Numbered from the stretch's first letter, positions 32,535 to 41,367 are shown. The stretch is DNA of 44,903 nt from Desulfarculales bacterium UBA696 (GCA_002298995.1 DBMO01000064.1:5041-49943), one strand, 5' to 3'. Notes: generated by a model not told the origin, from the letters alone. Program-made: numbers and translations.

Positions 32535-33434
32535 CTAAAGTCCGGCTGCCTGCGTATCGGCATGGTAGGAGCTGCGAACGAGCGGTCCCGATTCCACGTG
32601 CCTGAACCCAAGGTCTAACGCGGCGCCTTTCAGCATTTCGAACTGGTCGGGGGAGTAATACCGGGAGACAGGAATATGTGCGCGCGTGGGGGATAAATAC
32701 TGGCCTATGGTCAGGATGTCGCACCCCGCACTCCTCAGGTCGGTCAACACTTGGAGGATCTCTTCAACCGACTCGCCAAGTCCCACCATAATGCCGGATT
32801 TGGTGAGCACACTTCCATTTGCCCCGGCTGCCGCAAGCACTCCAAGGGAGCGACCGTAGTCGGCCTCCTTTCTGGCAGTTTGGTAGAGTCGCGGCACCGT
32901 CTCGACGTTGTGCCCGAAAATGTGGGGACCGGCTTGGATCACGGTCTTGATCGAAGAAATTTCTCCCTGAAAATCCGGGACCAGCACCTCGATTTTGCAT
33001 TCGGGCAGCTTTTCGCTAATAGATCTGATGGTATCGGCAAACAGGCCCGAGCCCCCATCCGGCAGATCGTCCCGCGTTACCGATGTTATCACGGCATGCT
33101 GGAGGCCCATTACAGAAACCGCTTCGGCCACCTCCTCCGCCTCATCCGGCCTTACTTCCAGAGGTTTCCCGGTTCGGACGCCACAGAAACGGCAATCCCT
33201 GGTGCACACGTCCCCAAGGATCATAAATGTTGCCGTTCCCCTGCCCCAGCATTCGCCAATATTCGGACATAATGCCTCGGCGCACACCGTGTGCAGCCTT
33301 TTCTCCGTAACAAGACGGCGTATCCTGTCAAAACCATCCCCCGACGGAATGCGGACCCTTATCCATGGAGGCTTTGCAAGCCTTCCGGCATCCCTTTTCC
33401 CGCCTTTATTCCCGCTTTCCAATTCCGCCAACAT
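32535..33434 (-). CDS. lipA: Lipoyl synthase
   Basis: 299 residues. LipA inserts two sulfur atoms into protein-bound octanoyl groups. The auxiliary cluster motif C-x4-C-x5-C is Cys51, Cys56 and Cys62 (CAEALCPNIGEC); the radical SAM motif C-x3-C-x2-C is Cys77, Cys81 and Cys84 (CTRDCRFC). The conserved RSS near the C terminus (287-289), whose Ser ligates the auxiliary cluster, is present. The family motifs VITSVTRDDLPDGGS, HNVETVPRLY and TKSGIMVGLGE are seen. It lies 34 bases downstream of lipB. The auxiliary [4Fe-4S] cluster is consumed in each turnover, which makes the iron-storage gene two places upstream notable. Confidence 0.97.
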   Translation of the reverse strand: MLAELESGNKGGKRDAGRLAKPPWIRVRIPSGDGFDRIRRLVTEKRLHTVCAEALCPNIGECWGRGTATFMILGDVCTRDCRFCGVRTGKPLEVRPDEAEEVAEAVSVMGLQHAVITSVTRDDLPDGGSGLFADTIRSISEKLPECKIEVLVPDFQGEISSIKTVIQAGPHIFGHNVETVPRLYQTARKEADYGRSLGVLAAAGANGSVLTKSGIMVGLGESVEEILQVLTDLRSAGCDILTIGQYLSPTRAHIPVSRYYSPDQFEMLKGAALDLGFRHVESGPLVRSSYHADTQAAGL

Positions 33435-33468
33435 CTCCAGCCCTTACTCCGCGCTCTCCGCGGTGAAT

Positions 33469-34161
33469 CTATGATATCAACTCGTCACCCGACACTTCCA
33501 CCAACTTGCGATTGAAAACCACCCCGAAAGCCTCCGCCACATGCCCCACGAATTCCTCAGGGCAGACCTCATGCCCTACGATCCGCGAGAGAGTTGTCAC
33601 CCCACGGTCTTTTATTCCGCATGGGATAATATGGCTGAAGTAGTCCAGGTCCGTATTCAGGTTGATCGCAAAGCCATGCTGGGTAACCCATTTGGCTGTG
33701 ATTTTAACTCCTATTGCCGCGATCTTCTCATCTCCTACCCACACCCCCGTGTAGCCGTCGCATCGGCCGGCGTGGACGTTGACATCGGCCAGGGCCCGGA
33801 CGATCGTATCTTCGAGGGACCGCAGGTAGTTTCCAGGTCCGATTTGCATCCTGTCGAGATTTAGCACCGGGTAGCCGATAAGCTGGCCGGGGCCGTGGAA
33901 GGTAATATCGCCGCCCCTGTCCGAATTGATCACGGCCGCCCCAAGGCTGATAAGGCGCTCGCGCGGCACAAGCATATTGGACTCGCCCCTGCGGCGCCCC
34001 AGTGTGTAAGTGGGCGGATGTTCGAGCAGAAGGAGGGTATCCGGTGCACCGCCGGCAACAAGATAGGCGAGCTTCTTTTGAAGCTCCCACGCTTGCAGAT
34101 AATCGACGCGGCCGAGCCTGCAACAGAGGCAGATTTCCTGACTTGCTCCCGCATTGTGCAT
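33469..34161 (-). CDS. lipB: Octanoyltransferase
   Basis: 230 residues. LipB moves octanoate from octanoyl-ACP onto lipoyl-domain lysines, giving LipA its substrate. Seen: TLLLLEHPPTYTLGRR, RGGDITFHGPGQLIGYP (82-98), KIAAIGVKI with catalytic Lys153, HGFAINLNTDL, and the thioester-forming Cys181 in IIPCGI. Length is normal. The start at 34161 has GGGGCG about 8 bases upstream. It follows the bacterioferritin gene by 15 bases in the same transcript and precedes lipA, so E2 modification is genetically tied to E2 production. Confidence 0.96.
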   Translation of the reverse strand: MHNAGASQEICLCCRLGRVDYLQAWELQKKLAYLVAGGAPDTLLLLEHPPTYTLGRRRGESNMLVPRERLISLGAAVINSDRGGDITFHGPGQLIGYPVLNLDRMQIGPGNYLRSLEDTIVRALADVNVHAGRCDGYTGVWVGDEKIAAIGVKITAKWVTQHGFAINLNTDLDYFSHIIPCGIKDRGVTTLSRIVGHEVCPEEFVGHVAEAFGVVFNRKLVEVSGDELIS

Positions 34162-34176
34162 GAACTTCGCCCCAGA

Positions 34177-34644
34177 CTAATCTATCTGTTCCACGAGGTA
34201 GTTTTTAGCGCCCATTTGCTTTATCTGGTCGAGCTGTGCTTCCAGAAAATCGATATGTTCCTCTTCTTCCTTCAGTATGGATTCCAAAAGCTCTCTTGTG
34301 CCGCTGTCACCGTGTTGCGTGGCCAGTTTGATCCCGTCGTTGTAGTTTTTGTGTCCGCCCATCTCGGAGCCCAGGTCGTTTTTGTGCTGAGTTTCAACAT
34401 CCTGCCCGATATTAATTTTCTTCAGAACGCTGACGGTAGGCTGGCCGTCGAGGAACAGGATGCGCGCAATCAGCTTCTCGGCATGTTTCATTTCCTGGAT
34501 CGCACGTTTTTCGCTCGATTTGTGCAGCCTTTCGTAGCCCCAGTTTTCACACATTTCGGAGTGTACCATGTACTGATTGATCGCCGTCAGTTCATCCGCA
34601 AGCAGGTCGTTTAGTTTGGCAATGACTTTTTCGTCGCCTTTCAT
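34177..34644 (-). CDS. bfr: Bacterioferritin
   Basis: 155 residues of the 24-mer haem-containing iron-storage protein. Residue numbers match E. coli Bfr: ferroxidase ligands Glu18, Glu51, His54, Glu94, Glu127 and His130 are all present, as is the haem-ligating Met52 (QEMKHAE). AGGAG stands 10 bases before the ATG. It sits between lpd (40 bases) and lipB (15 bases), within the PDH-lipoate operon, which is unusual. It could supply or buffer iron for LipA, or protect PDH enzymes from oxidative damage (inference). Confidence 0.95.
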   Translation of the reverse strand: MKGDEKVIAKLNDLLADELTAINQYMVHSEMCENWGYERLHKSSEKRAIQEMKHAEKLIARILFLDGQPTVSVLKKINIGQDVETQHKNDLGSEMGGHKNYNDGIKLATQHGDSGTRELLESILKEEEEHIDFLEAQLDQIKQMGAKNYLVEQID

Positions 34645-34684
34645 AAATTCTCTCCTGGTTGCTGAAGGTTGCCGAAAAATGGAT

Positions 34685-36109
34685 TCATTTCTTCATCGGA
34701 AGTATATGTGTCGGGCTCCCAAGGAATGCTTCCGCCGCTTCCTCTTCGCCTTCGGAAAGGGTGGGGTGGGGGTGGATGGAAAGGGCAAGGTCCTCGGCGA
34801 GGGCACCCATTTCAATGGCCAGAACACCTTCGGAGATCATCTCGCCGGCTTCCCTCCCGACGATTCCAAGCCCGAGCACTCGCCCGGAATCGGCATCTAT
34901 TACCATCTTGGTCATTCCCTTCACCACGCCCATGGAAACCGCCCGTCCCGAAGCGGTCCACGGAAAACGGCTGATCTTGACGTTCATTCCGCGCTTCCTG
35001 GCCTGTTCCTCTCCGATGCCGCAGATGGCAATCTGGGGGTCCGTGTAAACCACGGAAGGAACTGTCTGGAAATCAAATGCCGAAGGAAGTCCGGCAATAA
35101 CCTCGGCGGCGACTTTTCCTTCATGCATCGCTTTATGGGCGAGCATCGCGCCGCCAACGACGTCGCCTACGGCAAAAATATTTTGGTCGGTTGTCCGTCT
35201 CTGATCGTCAACCTCGATGAATCCGCGCTCGTTTACCTTCACCTTCGTCTTCTCGAGTCCGATGCCCCCCGAATTCGGCACCCGGCCGATTGCAACCAGC
35301 ACCCGGTCGAACCGTTGGATCTTTGGTTCTATATCCCCGTCAAAGTGGACCTCCACTCCCTCCGGCCCTTCTTGCAGGGAGCTGACCTTGGTGCAGTAGT
35401 GAATCGACTCCAACAGGTTCTGGAGCCTGTCCAGGAGCGGTTTGGCCAGATCGGCATCGATGCCTTTCATCAGGCGAGTGTCATATTCGACGAGGGTCAC
35501 ACGGCTCCCAAGGGAGGCATACACGGAGCCGATCTCCAACCCTACATAGCCTCCGCCGACCACGAGCAGCCTGTGGGGAATATCCGCGAACTCCAGGGCG
35601 CCGGTGGAATCCATTATGCGCCCGCCGGGCTTGAACTCGGTCCCGGCGATGGTGCGGGTGGATGAACCGGTTGCGATGATCGCGTGCTTGAACCTTATAT
35701 GGCCGGTGCCTGTGTCCTGGAGCCTTACGTGATTTGAATCCTCGAAGGTGGCCCTGCCCTGAATGAAAAGAACTCCGCGCCTTTTGGTCAGTTCCACAAG
35801 ACCGTTGGCGAGCTTGTCTATTACCCTATCCTTCCACTCCCGCAGCTTATCGATTTCGATCTTGGGCTTCGAGTAGGTGATACCCATAGCCGCGGAACGG
35901 GCGGCGTCGTGCATGAGTTCTGTCACGTAGAGCAGCGTCTTCGAGGGAATGCATCCCCTGAATAGGCACACTCCGCCCGGCCTGGGGTCCAATTCCACCA
36001 TCGTTACGTCAAGCCCCAGGTCCGCTGCGCGAAATGCGGCCGCATATCCGCCCGGGCCTCCTCCAATTACCAGAAGGTCGGTGTCTTGACTGAATTCTCC
36101 CATTACCAT
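34685..36109 (-). CDS. lpdA: Dihydrolipoamide dehydrogenase (E3)
   Basis: 474 residues. E3 reoxidises dihydrolipoyl groups of E2 and reduces NAD. Seen: FAD-binding GGGPGGYAAA (16-25); the redox disulfide Cys48-Cys53 in GGVCLFRGCIPSK; the NAD-binding GGGYVGLEIGSVYASLG segment; IFAVGDVVGG; and the catalytic dyad His448-Glu453 in HPTLSE near the C terminus. The ATG follows GGGGGGA. The gene is 26 bases after the E2 gene. No lipoyl domain is fused to its N terminus. Confidence 0.96.
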   Translation of the reverse strand: MVMGEFSQDTDLLVIGGGPGGYAAAFRAADLGLDVTMVELDPRPGGVCLFRGCIPSKTLLYVTELMHDAARSAAMGITYSKPKIEIDKLREWKDRVIDKLANGLVELTKRRGVLFIQGRATFEDSNHVRLQDTGTGHIRFKHAIIATGSSTRTIAGTEFKPGGRIMDSTGALEFADIPHRLLVVGGGYVGLEIGSVYASLGSRVTLVEYDTRLMKGIDADLAKPLLDRLQNLLESIHYCTKVSSLQEGPEGVEVHFDGDIEPKIQRFDRVLVAIGRVPNSGGIGLEKTKVKVNERGFIEVDDQRRTTDQNIFAVGDVVGGAMLAHKAMHEGKVAAEVIAGLPSAFDFQTVPSVVYTDPQIAICGIGEEQARKRGMNVKISRFPWTASGRAVSMGVVKGMTKMVIDADSGRVLGLGIVGREAGEMISEGVLAIEMGALAEDLALSIHPHPTLSEGEEEAAEAFLGSPTHILPMKK

Positions 36110-36135
36110 GACAATCCCCCCAGAATGCCGGCAGC

Positions 36136-37509
36136 CTACATTATCATCATCAGCTCTTCGGGGCTTTGGAGCGCCTCGATCACCGAGTTCAGAAACCTTG
36201 CGGCATCGGCGCCGTCAAGCAGACGGTGATCGAATGTGATCAGGAGAGGCAAAATAAGGCGAGTGGCGATTTTATTGCTCTTCTCATCCCCGACGACTAC
36301 CGGCTGCAGCCTTGCTTGCGCCATCCCGAGAATCGCAGCCTGCGGATAGTTGATAATGGGGCTAAACCACGTGCCGCCAAGGGACCCTATGTTGGTAATG
36401 GTAAAGGTCCCGCCCTGGAGGTCTTCGACGGTTGTTTTACCGTCGCGCGCCCTCTCCGCCGTCTGCTTCAGCTCGACTGCAATCTCCACGATGCTCTTTC
36501 GGTCCACATCCCGGATCACCGGAACAATCAGCCCACGGTCCGTATCGACCGCAATCCCTATGCTGTAATAATGCTTGAGGATTATTTCCTCGGCTTGCAT
36601 GTCGAGGCTCGCATTGAAGCGCGGGAATTTCTTAAGCGCCGAAACGACCGCCTTTACGGCAAAGACGGTGAGGCTGAGGGCCCCACCCTGATCTTCGACC
36701 TGCTTTTTGTGTTTGCGCCGGAATTCTTCAAGTTCCGTTATGTCCGCCGTGTCCATGTGAGTGACGTGTGGTATCTGAGACCATGAGAGGGCCAGGTGCT
36801 TTGCCGTTGCGCGCCTTATCGATCTGAGGGGGAGCCTCTCTATCGGGCCGGCCTTGTCAAACTGCGGCAAAGCAGCGGCCTCGGGAGGGGCGGGTGCTTT
36901 CGGTTCCCCCTCCCCGGCCGCTTCTTTGACGGCTGGGGCCCGTTCTGGAGCAGCCGGAGGTTTTTTCGCCGCTTCGGCGGCCGCGCGTACATCCTCGGGG
37001 GTGATCCTTCCACCCGGTCCGCTCGGCTTTATCTCATTAAGGTCCACTCCGAGTTCTCTTGCAAGCCGCCGGGTCGAGGGCGCGGCGGCAACCGGTGCTC
37101 CCTCCGGTGGCGGAGAGGTAGGCTTCTCGCCTTTGCCTGCCTCGGTTTTTGCGGTTGTCTTTTCGCTTACCTCGGCCAGGCGTTCGGCTTCCTGGGCGGG
37201 AGGACGGGTCTCGCGCTTCTCTTCCGGTCTTTTCTCGGGGGCCGGCTTCTTTAGCTCTTCCTCTGATTCGCCCTCCTTTAGAAATACCATCAGAACGTCG
37301 CCCACCTTGACGGTCTGCCCCGCCTTTACCCTTACCTCCTTCACGGTCCCCGTGACGGGGGCGGGCACCTCCGCGGTTGCCTTGTCGGTTTCAACCACCA
37401 GAACCGGCTGGCCGTCCTTGACCGAATCTCCGGGGCGTACCAGCACCTCGATAATCTCTCCCTCGTGGATGCCTTCCCCTAGGTCGGGGAGTTTGAACTC
37501 GACCGGCAT
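36136..37509 (-). CDS. pdhC: Dihydrolipoamide acyltransferase, pyruvate dehydrogenase E2
   Basis: 457 residues. Domains in order: one lipoyl domain (1-80) with target Lys43 in ETDKA; a Lys/Glu/Pro/Ala-rich linker (about 80-140); a peripheral-subunit-binding domain (PSTRRLARELGVDL to GRITPEDV, about 148-185); a second Pro/Ala linker; and a catalytic acyltransferase core ending with FDHRLLDGADAARFL, in which His428 and Asp432 are the HxxxDG active-site pair. The order and E1-alpha/E1-beta neighbours match Gram-positive and mitochondrial-like PDH complexes rather than the E. coli AceE type. A branched-chain 2-oxoacid substrate cannot be excluded from sequence. GGAGGG lies seven bases before the ATG. 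Confidence 0.93.
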   Translation of the reverse strand: MPVEFKLPDLGEGIHEGEIIEVLVRPGDSVKDGQPVLVVETDKATAEVPAPVTGTVKEVRVKAGQTVKVGDVLMVFLKEGESEEELKKPAPEKRPEEKRETRPPAQEAERLAEVSEKTTAKTEAGKGEKPTSPPPEGAPVAAAPSTRRLARELGVDLNEIKPSGPGGRITPEDVRAAAEAAKKPPAAPERAPAVKEAAGEGEPKAPAPPEAAALPQFDKAGPIERLPLRSIRRATAKHLALSWSQIPHVTHMDTADITELEEFRRKHKKQVEDQGGALSLTVFAVKAVVSALKKFPRFNASLDMQAEEIILKHYYSIGIAVDTDRGLIVPVIRDVDRKSIVEIAVELKQTAERARDGKTTVEDLQGGTFTITNIGSLGGTWFSPIINYPQAAILGMAQARLQPVVVGDEKSNKIATRLILPLLITFDHRLLDGADAARFLNSVIEALQSPEELMMIM

Positions 37510-37551
37510 GGTTTTCCCTCCAAAAGGTAAGCGGCAAAAAGAATGGAACGG

Positions 37552-38532
37552 TTAGAACTCCAGGGTCTCCCGGATCGCGGTGGCGATCCTGAAGACTCCG
37601 GGCAGGTAGTCCTGTTCGCGCTGGTAGTATGGGATGACGAGATCGAAACCGGTAACCCGGCGCACCGGGGCTTCGAGATAGAGGAATGATTTATCGACGA
37701 GGCGGGCGACTACTTCGGCCCCGGCCCCGAAGCTTCGCGGCGCTTCGTGCACAACGACCGCGCGTCCGGTTTTCCTGACCGATTCGGTGAAGAGCTTGTC
37801 GTCGAGCGGCGAGATGGTTAGAAGGTCTACCACCTCGCACTCGATTCCTTCTTTATCCTTCAGTTCGGAGGCGGCTTCAAGCGTTGGCCGCAGCATGGCT
37901 CCGTATGAGATAACCGTAATGTCCTTTCCTTCGAGTGCGAGTCTGGACTTCCCGATAGGAAAGGTCTCCTCCTCTTCGGGCACCTCTTCCCGAAAAGCGC
38001 GGTAGACGGCCTTGGGTTCGTAGAATACCACGGGATCCGGGTCTCGAATCGCGCTTACCAGAAGGGCGCGCGCCGTTCGTGGAGTTGAAGGAATAACCAT
38101 CTTCAATCCCGGTGTGTGCGCCCAGTAAACCTCACGGCTTTCCGAATGGTGCTCCAGCGCCCGGACTCCCCCACCGTAAGGGGCCCTCATCACCATCGGC
38201 ACGCCGACCCGGCCGAGCGTGCGCTGGCGCATCCTCGATGCGTGCGACTCCATCTGGTGGAAAGCAAAATAGCTGAACCCGGAAAACTGCATCTCGCATA
38301 CGGGCCGCAGCCCCGCGATTGCCATACCGATGGAGAAGCCGGCGATAGCCGACTCGGCCAGGGGCGTATCCACCACACGCTCGGGTCCGAACTTGTCCAG
38401 GAGCCCGTCGGTCACGCGAAAAACTCCCCCGTCCCTTCCGACGTCCTCACCGAGAAGGATGACACTGTCGTCTTTTTCCATCTCCTGGCGCAGCGCCATA
38501 TTGATAGCCTGAACCATATTCATCTTAGGCAT
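37552..38532 (-). CDS. pdhB: Pyruvate dehydrogenase E1 component, beta subunit
   Basis: 326 residues from ATG 38532, which has GGGAG eight bases upstream and gives the usual N terminus MPKMNMVQAIN. The frame is open to 38742, overlapping the E1-alpha gene, but the added 70 residues are Arg/Gly-rich and contain a translated intergenic repeat, so they are not protein. Family motifs: LLGEDVGRDGGVFRVTDGL, DTPLAESAIAGFSIGMA, MRAPYGGGVRALEHHSES and FYEPKAVYR. It pairs with E1-alpha to form the TPP site. Confidence 0.94.
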   Translation of the reverse strand: MPKMNMVQAINMALRQEMEKDDSVILLGEDVGRDGGVFRVTDGLLDKFGPERVVDTPLAESAIAGFSIGMAIAGLRPVCEMQFSGFSYFAFHQMESHASRMRQRTLGRVGVPMVMRAPYGGGVRALEHHSESREVYWAHTPGLKMVIPSTPRTARALLVSAIRDPDPVVFYEPKAVYRAFREEVPEEEETFPIGKSRLALEGKDITVISYGAMLRPTLEAASELKDKEGIECEVVDLLTISPLDDKLFTESVRKTGRAVVVHEAPRSFGAGAEVVARLVDKSFLYLEAPVRRVTGFDLVIPYYQREQDYLPGVFRIATAIRETLEF

Positions 38533-38560
38533 CGATGATGCTCCCTTTGCAGTCCCGTGT

Positions 38561-38582
38561 GGGGCGGGCTTTCCAGCCTGCC
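38561..38582. repeat. Dispersed palindromic repeat, copy 1
   Basis: GGGGCGGGCTTTCCAGCCTGCC; its core GGCTTTCCAGCCTGCC is identical to 44560-44575. AGGCT/AGCCT-type arms around TTCC make it a small hairpin. It lies in the 98-base gap between the E1-alpha and E1-beta genes. Confidence 0.65.
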
Positions 38583-38630
38583 TCATATTCATCCCTGAAG
38601 CTATCGGTATTCGCCCGCCCGGCGGAAATA

Positions 38631-39749
38631 TCAGTCTCGAACCAAAGTGTCCTTCTCGACTTTTCCCCGCTTCGCTTCGAGTTCCCTCCGAAGCTCTTCC
38701 CGTTGTTCCACGAGGTCGGGCGGCATTTGCGCGTAAGGCCACTCGAACATATCCAGGGGATCAACACCCTTTTCCACAAATGCCGACCAGCGGCCTTCGG
38801 CGGCACTTATCTCGGCCTGGACCTCAGCCGCAATTGACTGGATCTTTTCATCCGAGAGCAGGTCCTTGTCGCGCAGGTATTTTTCGAAGCGGGTGATCGG
38901 GTCTCGCTTTATCCACTCCTGTACTTCCTCTTCAGACCGGTACTTTTTTGGATCGTCGGCGGTTGTGTGGAGGGACATTCTGTATGTGATGAGTTCCAGA
39001 AAAGCCGGACCGCCCCCGCTCCTCGCCCGGCTTATTGCGTCTCTTGACGCCTGGTAGACCGCGAGCACGTCGTTTCCGTCCACCTGGAGGCCCGGCATGT
39101 CATAGGCGAGGGCCTTCTGCGCGATCGTTTTTGAATGGGTTTGCCTGGATCGGGGGATGGATATTGCCCAGTGGTTGTTCTGGCACACGAAAACGGTCGG
39201 TACCTGGAAGACCGCGGCAAAGTTCATGGCCTCGTGGAAGTCCCCTTCCGAAGTCGCGCCGTCTCCGAAAAAGGTCACGGCGACGCTCTTCTCGCCGCGA
39301 TACTTCATGGCGTAGCCTATTCCCGCGCCGTGCAGGGTCTGCGAGCCGACCGGGACCGAAACGGGAAGGGTCCTGATGCCTTCGGGGGCCCGGCCACCTT
39401 CATTGTATCCGCTGTAGAGCAGCAGAACGCTTTCCATCGGCCTTCCACGCCAGATTTCCGCGGGCGTTTCCCGAAATGAGGGGACAAGCCAGTCATTTTC
39501 TTCCATCGCGGCCGTAACCGCGACCTGCGCCTCCTGGCCCTTTACGGGTGCAAAAGTCCCGATCTTGCCCTGGCGCTGCAGTATAAGCATGCGTTCATCG
39601 AATTTGCGCCCCAGCACCATCCCGCGGTAGAGCTTCAGAAGCAGCTCATCGGGCAGCGAAGGATCGAGCGAGGCGTCCACCTGGCCGTCCGGGTCCAATA
39701 TCGAGAGATATTCCACCCTGTAGGGGAGATCGATCTCCGTTTTTGGCAT
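38631..39749 (-). CDS. pdhA: Pyruvate dehydrogenase E1 component, alpha subunit
   Basis: 372 residues from ATG 39749 (AAGGA ten bases upstream; N terminus MPKTEIDLPYRVEYLSIL). It carries the TPP/Mg motif GDGATSEGDFHEAMNFAAVF from residue 162 to the Asn-Asn pair at 191-192 (QNNHWAIS). Other family motifs are MLILQRQGKIGTFAPVKGQEA, VPSFRETPAEIWRG, and the HTTADDPKKYRS phosphorylation-loop region near residue 280. The N-terminal GRKFDERM--LQRQGK string is typical of PDH E1-alpha, and less so of BCKDH. First gene of the operon; a promoter candidate lies at 39803-39832. Confidence 0.94.
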   Translation of the reverse strand: MPKTEIDLPYRVEYLSILDPDGQVDASLDPSLPDELLLKLYRGMVLGRKFDERMLILQRQGKIGTFAPVKGQEAQVAVTAAMEENDWLVPSFRETPAEIWRGRPMESVLLLYSGYNEGGRAPEGIRTLPVSVPVGSQTLHGAGIGYAMKYRGEKSVAVTFFGDGATSEGDFHEAMNFAAVFQVPTVFVCQNNHWAISIPRSRQTHSKTIAQKALAYDMPGLQVDGNDVLAVYQASRDAISRARSGGGPAFLELITYRMSLHTTADDPKKYRSEEEVQEWIKRDPITRFEKYLRDKDLLSDEKIQSIAAEVQAEISAAEGRWSAFVEKGVDPLDMFEWPYAQMPPDLVEQREELRRELEAKRGKVEKDTLVRD

Positions 39750-39802
39750 CAAATCTTCCTTCTCATCTAATCTGTCAATGAGGTGCAAGCACTCGATAAA
39801 GC

Positions 39803-39832
39803 ATTAGAACAGAAGCACGGCATTAGCGTAAA
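39803..39832 (-). promoter_or_regulatory. Candidate promoter of the PDH-lipoate operon
   Basis: On the minus strand TTTACG (39827-39832), 18-base spacer, TCTAAT (39803-39808, five of six matches to TATAAT), about 55 bases ahead of the pdhA start. The 292-base gap up to 40041 also serves the divergent aminotransferase operon. Confidence 0.35.
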
Positions 39833-40041
39833 AGCCGCTCCCATGGTGTCTCAATATAAGTACAAGCCTTTTACCCCGCCAGATGTCAAGTCTATTATTG
39901 CCACGTTCCTATTGGCCAAATGTTGGTTGATGGTCTGGAATTCGGAATGCGAATAACTATTTTAGTACCACTGTGCGCATGATTCTTGCGCTGCTTTACT
40001 GAAGAAATGAATTCGATCCCTTACTCTTTAGCGAGATAAAC

Positions 40042-41367
40042 ATGAAACTGCCCGTAATCAGTACGCCGCTTCCGGGGCCCAAGGCCCTGGAATTCATTCG
40101 TATGGACTCGGATGTCGTCTCTCCTTCCTACACGAGGATTTATCCGCTCGTGGCCGAAAGCGGGGAGGGTCTGTGGGTGAGGGACGTCGACGGGAATGAA
40201 TTCCTGGATTTCACGGCCGGCATAGCGGTGAACTCCACCGGCCACTGCCATCCCAAGGTTGTGGAATCGATTCGCGATCAGGCCGGCAAATTGATTCACA
40301 TGTCGGGGACCGATTTTTACTACGCTCCCCAGATCATTCTTGCGAAAAAACTTGCCCAGCTCTCTGAAATGAGCGGCGGCGCGAAGGTTTTTTTCGGAAA
40401 TTCCGGCGCGGAAGCGATCGAGGCCGCATTCAAGCTGGCCCGCTATCACACCGGGCGCGAACAAAACCTGGCATTCTTCGGCGCCTTTCACGGCAGGACC
40501 ATGGGGGCGCTCTCCCTTACGGCCGGAAGGTCATATCAGAGAAAACACTACAGTCCGCTTGTGCCCGGCATTACGCACGTTCCATATCCCAACTGCTATC
40601 GATGTCCGCACGGCGCATGCTACCCGAATTGCGCAGCCGCATGCGTGGCCTGGATCGAGGACCCGCTCTTCCGCACAAGCCTGCCGCCCGAAGAGGTGGC
40701 AGCAATCTTCGTCGAACCCATTCAAGGCGAAGGGGGCTATATCGTTCCTCCGCCCGAATTCCACGTGGCTTTGAAAAAGCTCGCTGAAAAGTACGGCATC
40801 CTGCTCGTTGCCGACGAAATCCAGACCGGAATGGGAAGGACCGGCAAGATGTTTGCCATGAACCATTTTGGCGTGGAACCGGACATCATGGCGCTTGCCA
40901 AGGGCATTGCATCCGGCATGCCGCTTGGGGCCATGGTCGCGCGCTCGAACCTTATGGACTGGGAAGCCGGCTCGCACGCCTCGACCTTCGGTGGAAACCC
41001 AATATCTTGTCGCGCCGCGCTAACCACGATCGAACTGCTTGAAGGCGGCCTGATCGAGAACGCCCGCATTCGCGGAGAACAGCTCATCACCGGACTTCGC
41101 GAGCTGCAAAAATCAATCGAGTGCATGGGGGACGTGCGCGGACTTGGGCTGATGGTGGGGGTCGAGATTGTGTCGGACCGCGTCACCAGGGAGCGCGACC
41201 CGATTGCGCGAAACAGCATAATTTTGAACGCCTTCTCAAGAGGACTTCTGCTTCTCGGCTGCGGCGAGAACACTATCCGCTTCTGCCCCGCGCTTACAAT
41301 CAGCGCCGAGGAAGTCGATGCGGGCCTTTCCATATTCCACGAAGCCGTAAGGGCCGCGGGCGGATAG
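40042..41367 (+). CDS. Class III aminotransferase, archaeal GabT/ornithine-type
   Basis: 441 residues, PLP fold type I. Seen: GNSGAEAIEAAFKLAR (PLP phosphate binding), FFGAFHGRTMGALSLT, VADEIQTGMGRTGK with Asp258, the Schiff-base Lys287 in ALAKGIASGMPLGAM, and STFGGNPISC. The long N-terminal part (GPKALEFI, VRDVDGNEFLDFTAGI) and HVPYPNCYRCPHG match the archaeal and bacterial omega-aminotransferase group annotated as 4-aminobutyrate, ornithine or lysine aminotransferase. Five Cys at 185, 188, 193, 197 and 201 are crowded in this loop. The next gene is an ALDH7-family dehydrogenase, so an omega-amino substrate giving a semialdehyde (lysine to aminoadipate semialdehyde, or similar) is likely. 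The ribosome site (GCGAG) is modest. First gene of the plus-strand operon, divergent from pdhA. Confidence 0.85.
   Translation: MKLPVISTPLPGPKALEFIRMDSDVVSPSYTRIYPLVAESGEGLWVRDVDGNEFLDFTAGIAVNSTGHCHPKVVESIRDQAGKLIHMSGTDFYYAPQIILAKKLAQLSEMSGGAKVFFGNSGAEAIEAAFKLARYHTGREQNLAFFGAFHGRTMGALSLTAGRSYQRKHYSPLVPGITHVPYPNCYRCPHGACYPNCAAACVAWIEDPLFRTSLPPEEVAAIFVEPIQGEGGYIVPPPEFHVALKKLAEKYGILLVADEIQTGMGRTGKMFAMNHFGVEPDIMALAKGIASGMPLGAMVARSNLMDWEAGSHASTFGGNPISCRAALTTIELLEGGLIENARIRGEQLITGLRELQKSIECMGDVRGLGLMVGVEIVSDRVTRERDPIARNSIILNAFSRGLLLLGCGENTIRFCPALTISAEEVDAGLSIFHEAVRAAGG

Noticed and set aside
38533..38742. 70-residue N-terminal extension of the E1-beta frame
   Set aside because: It overlaps pdhA by 112 bases, is Arg/Gly-rich, and translates an intergenic repeat; ATG 38532 has a proper ribosome site and the family N terminus.
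39774..39779. TTGACA ahead of pdhA as a -35 element
   Set aside because: On the minus strand it is only about 25 bases from the start codon, so a -10 at normal spacing would fall on the ribosome site or ATG.
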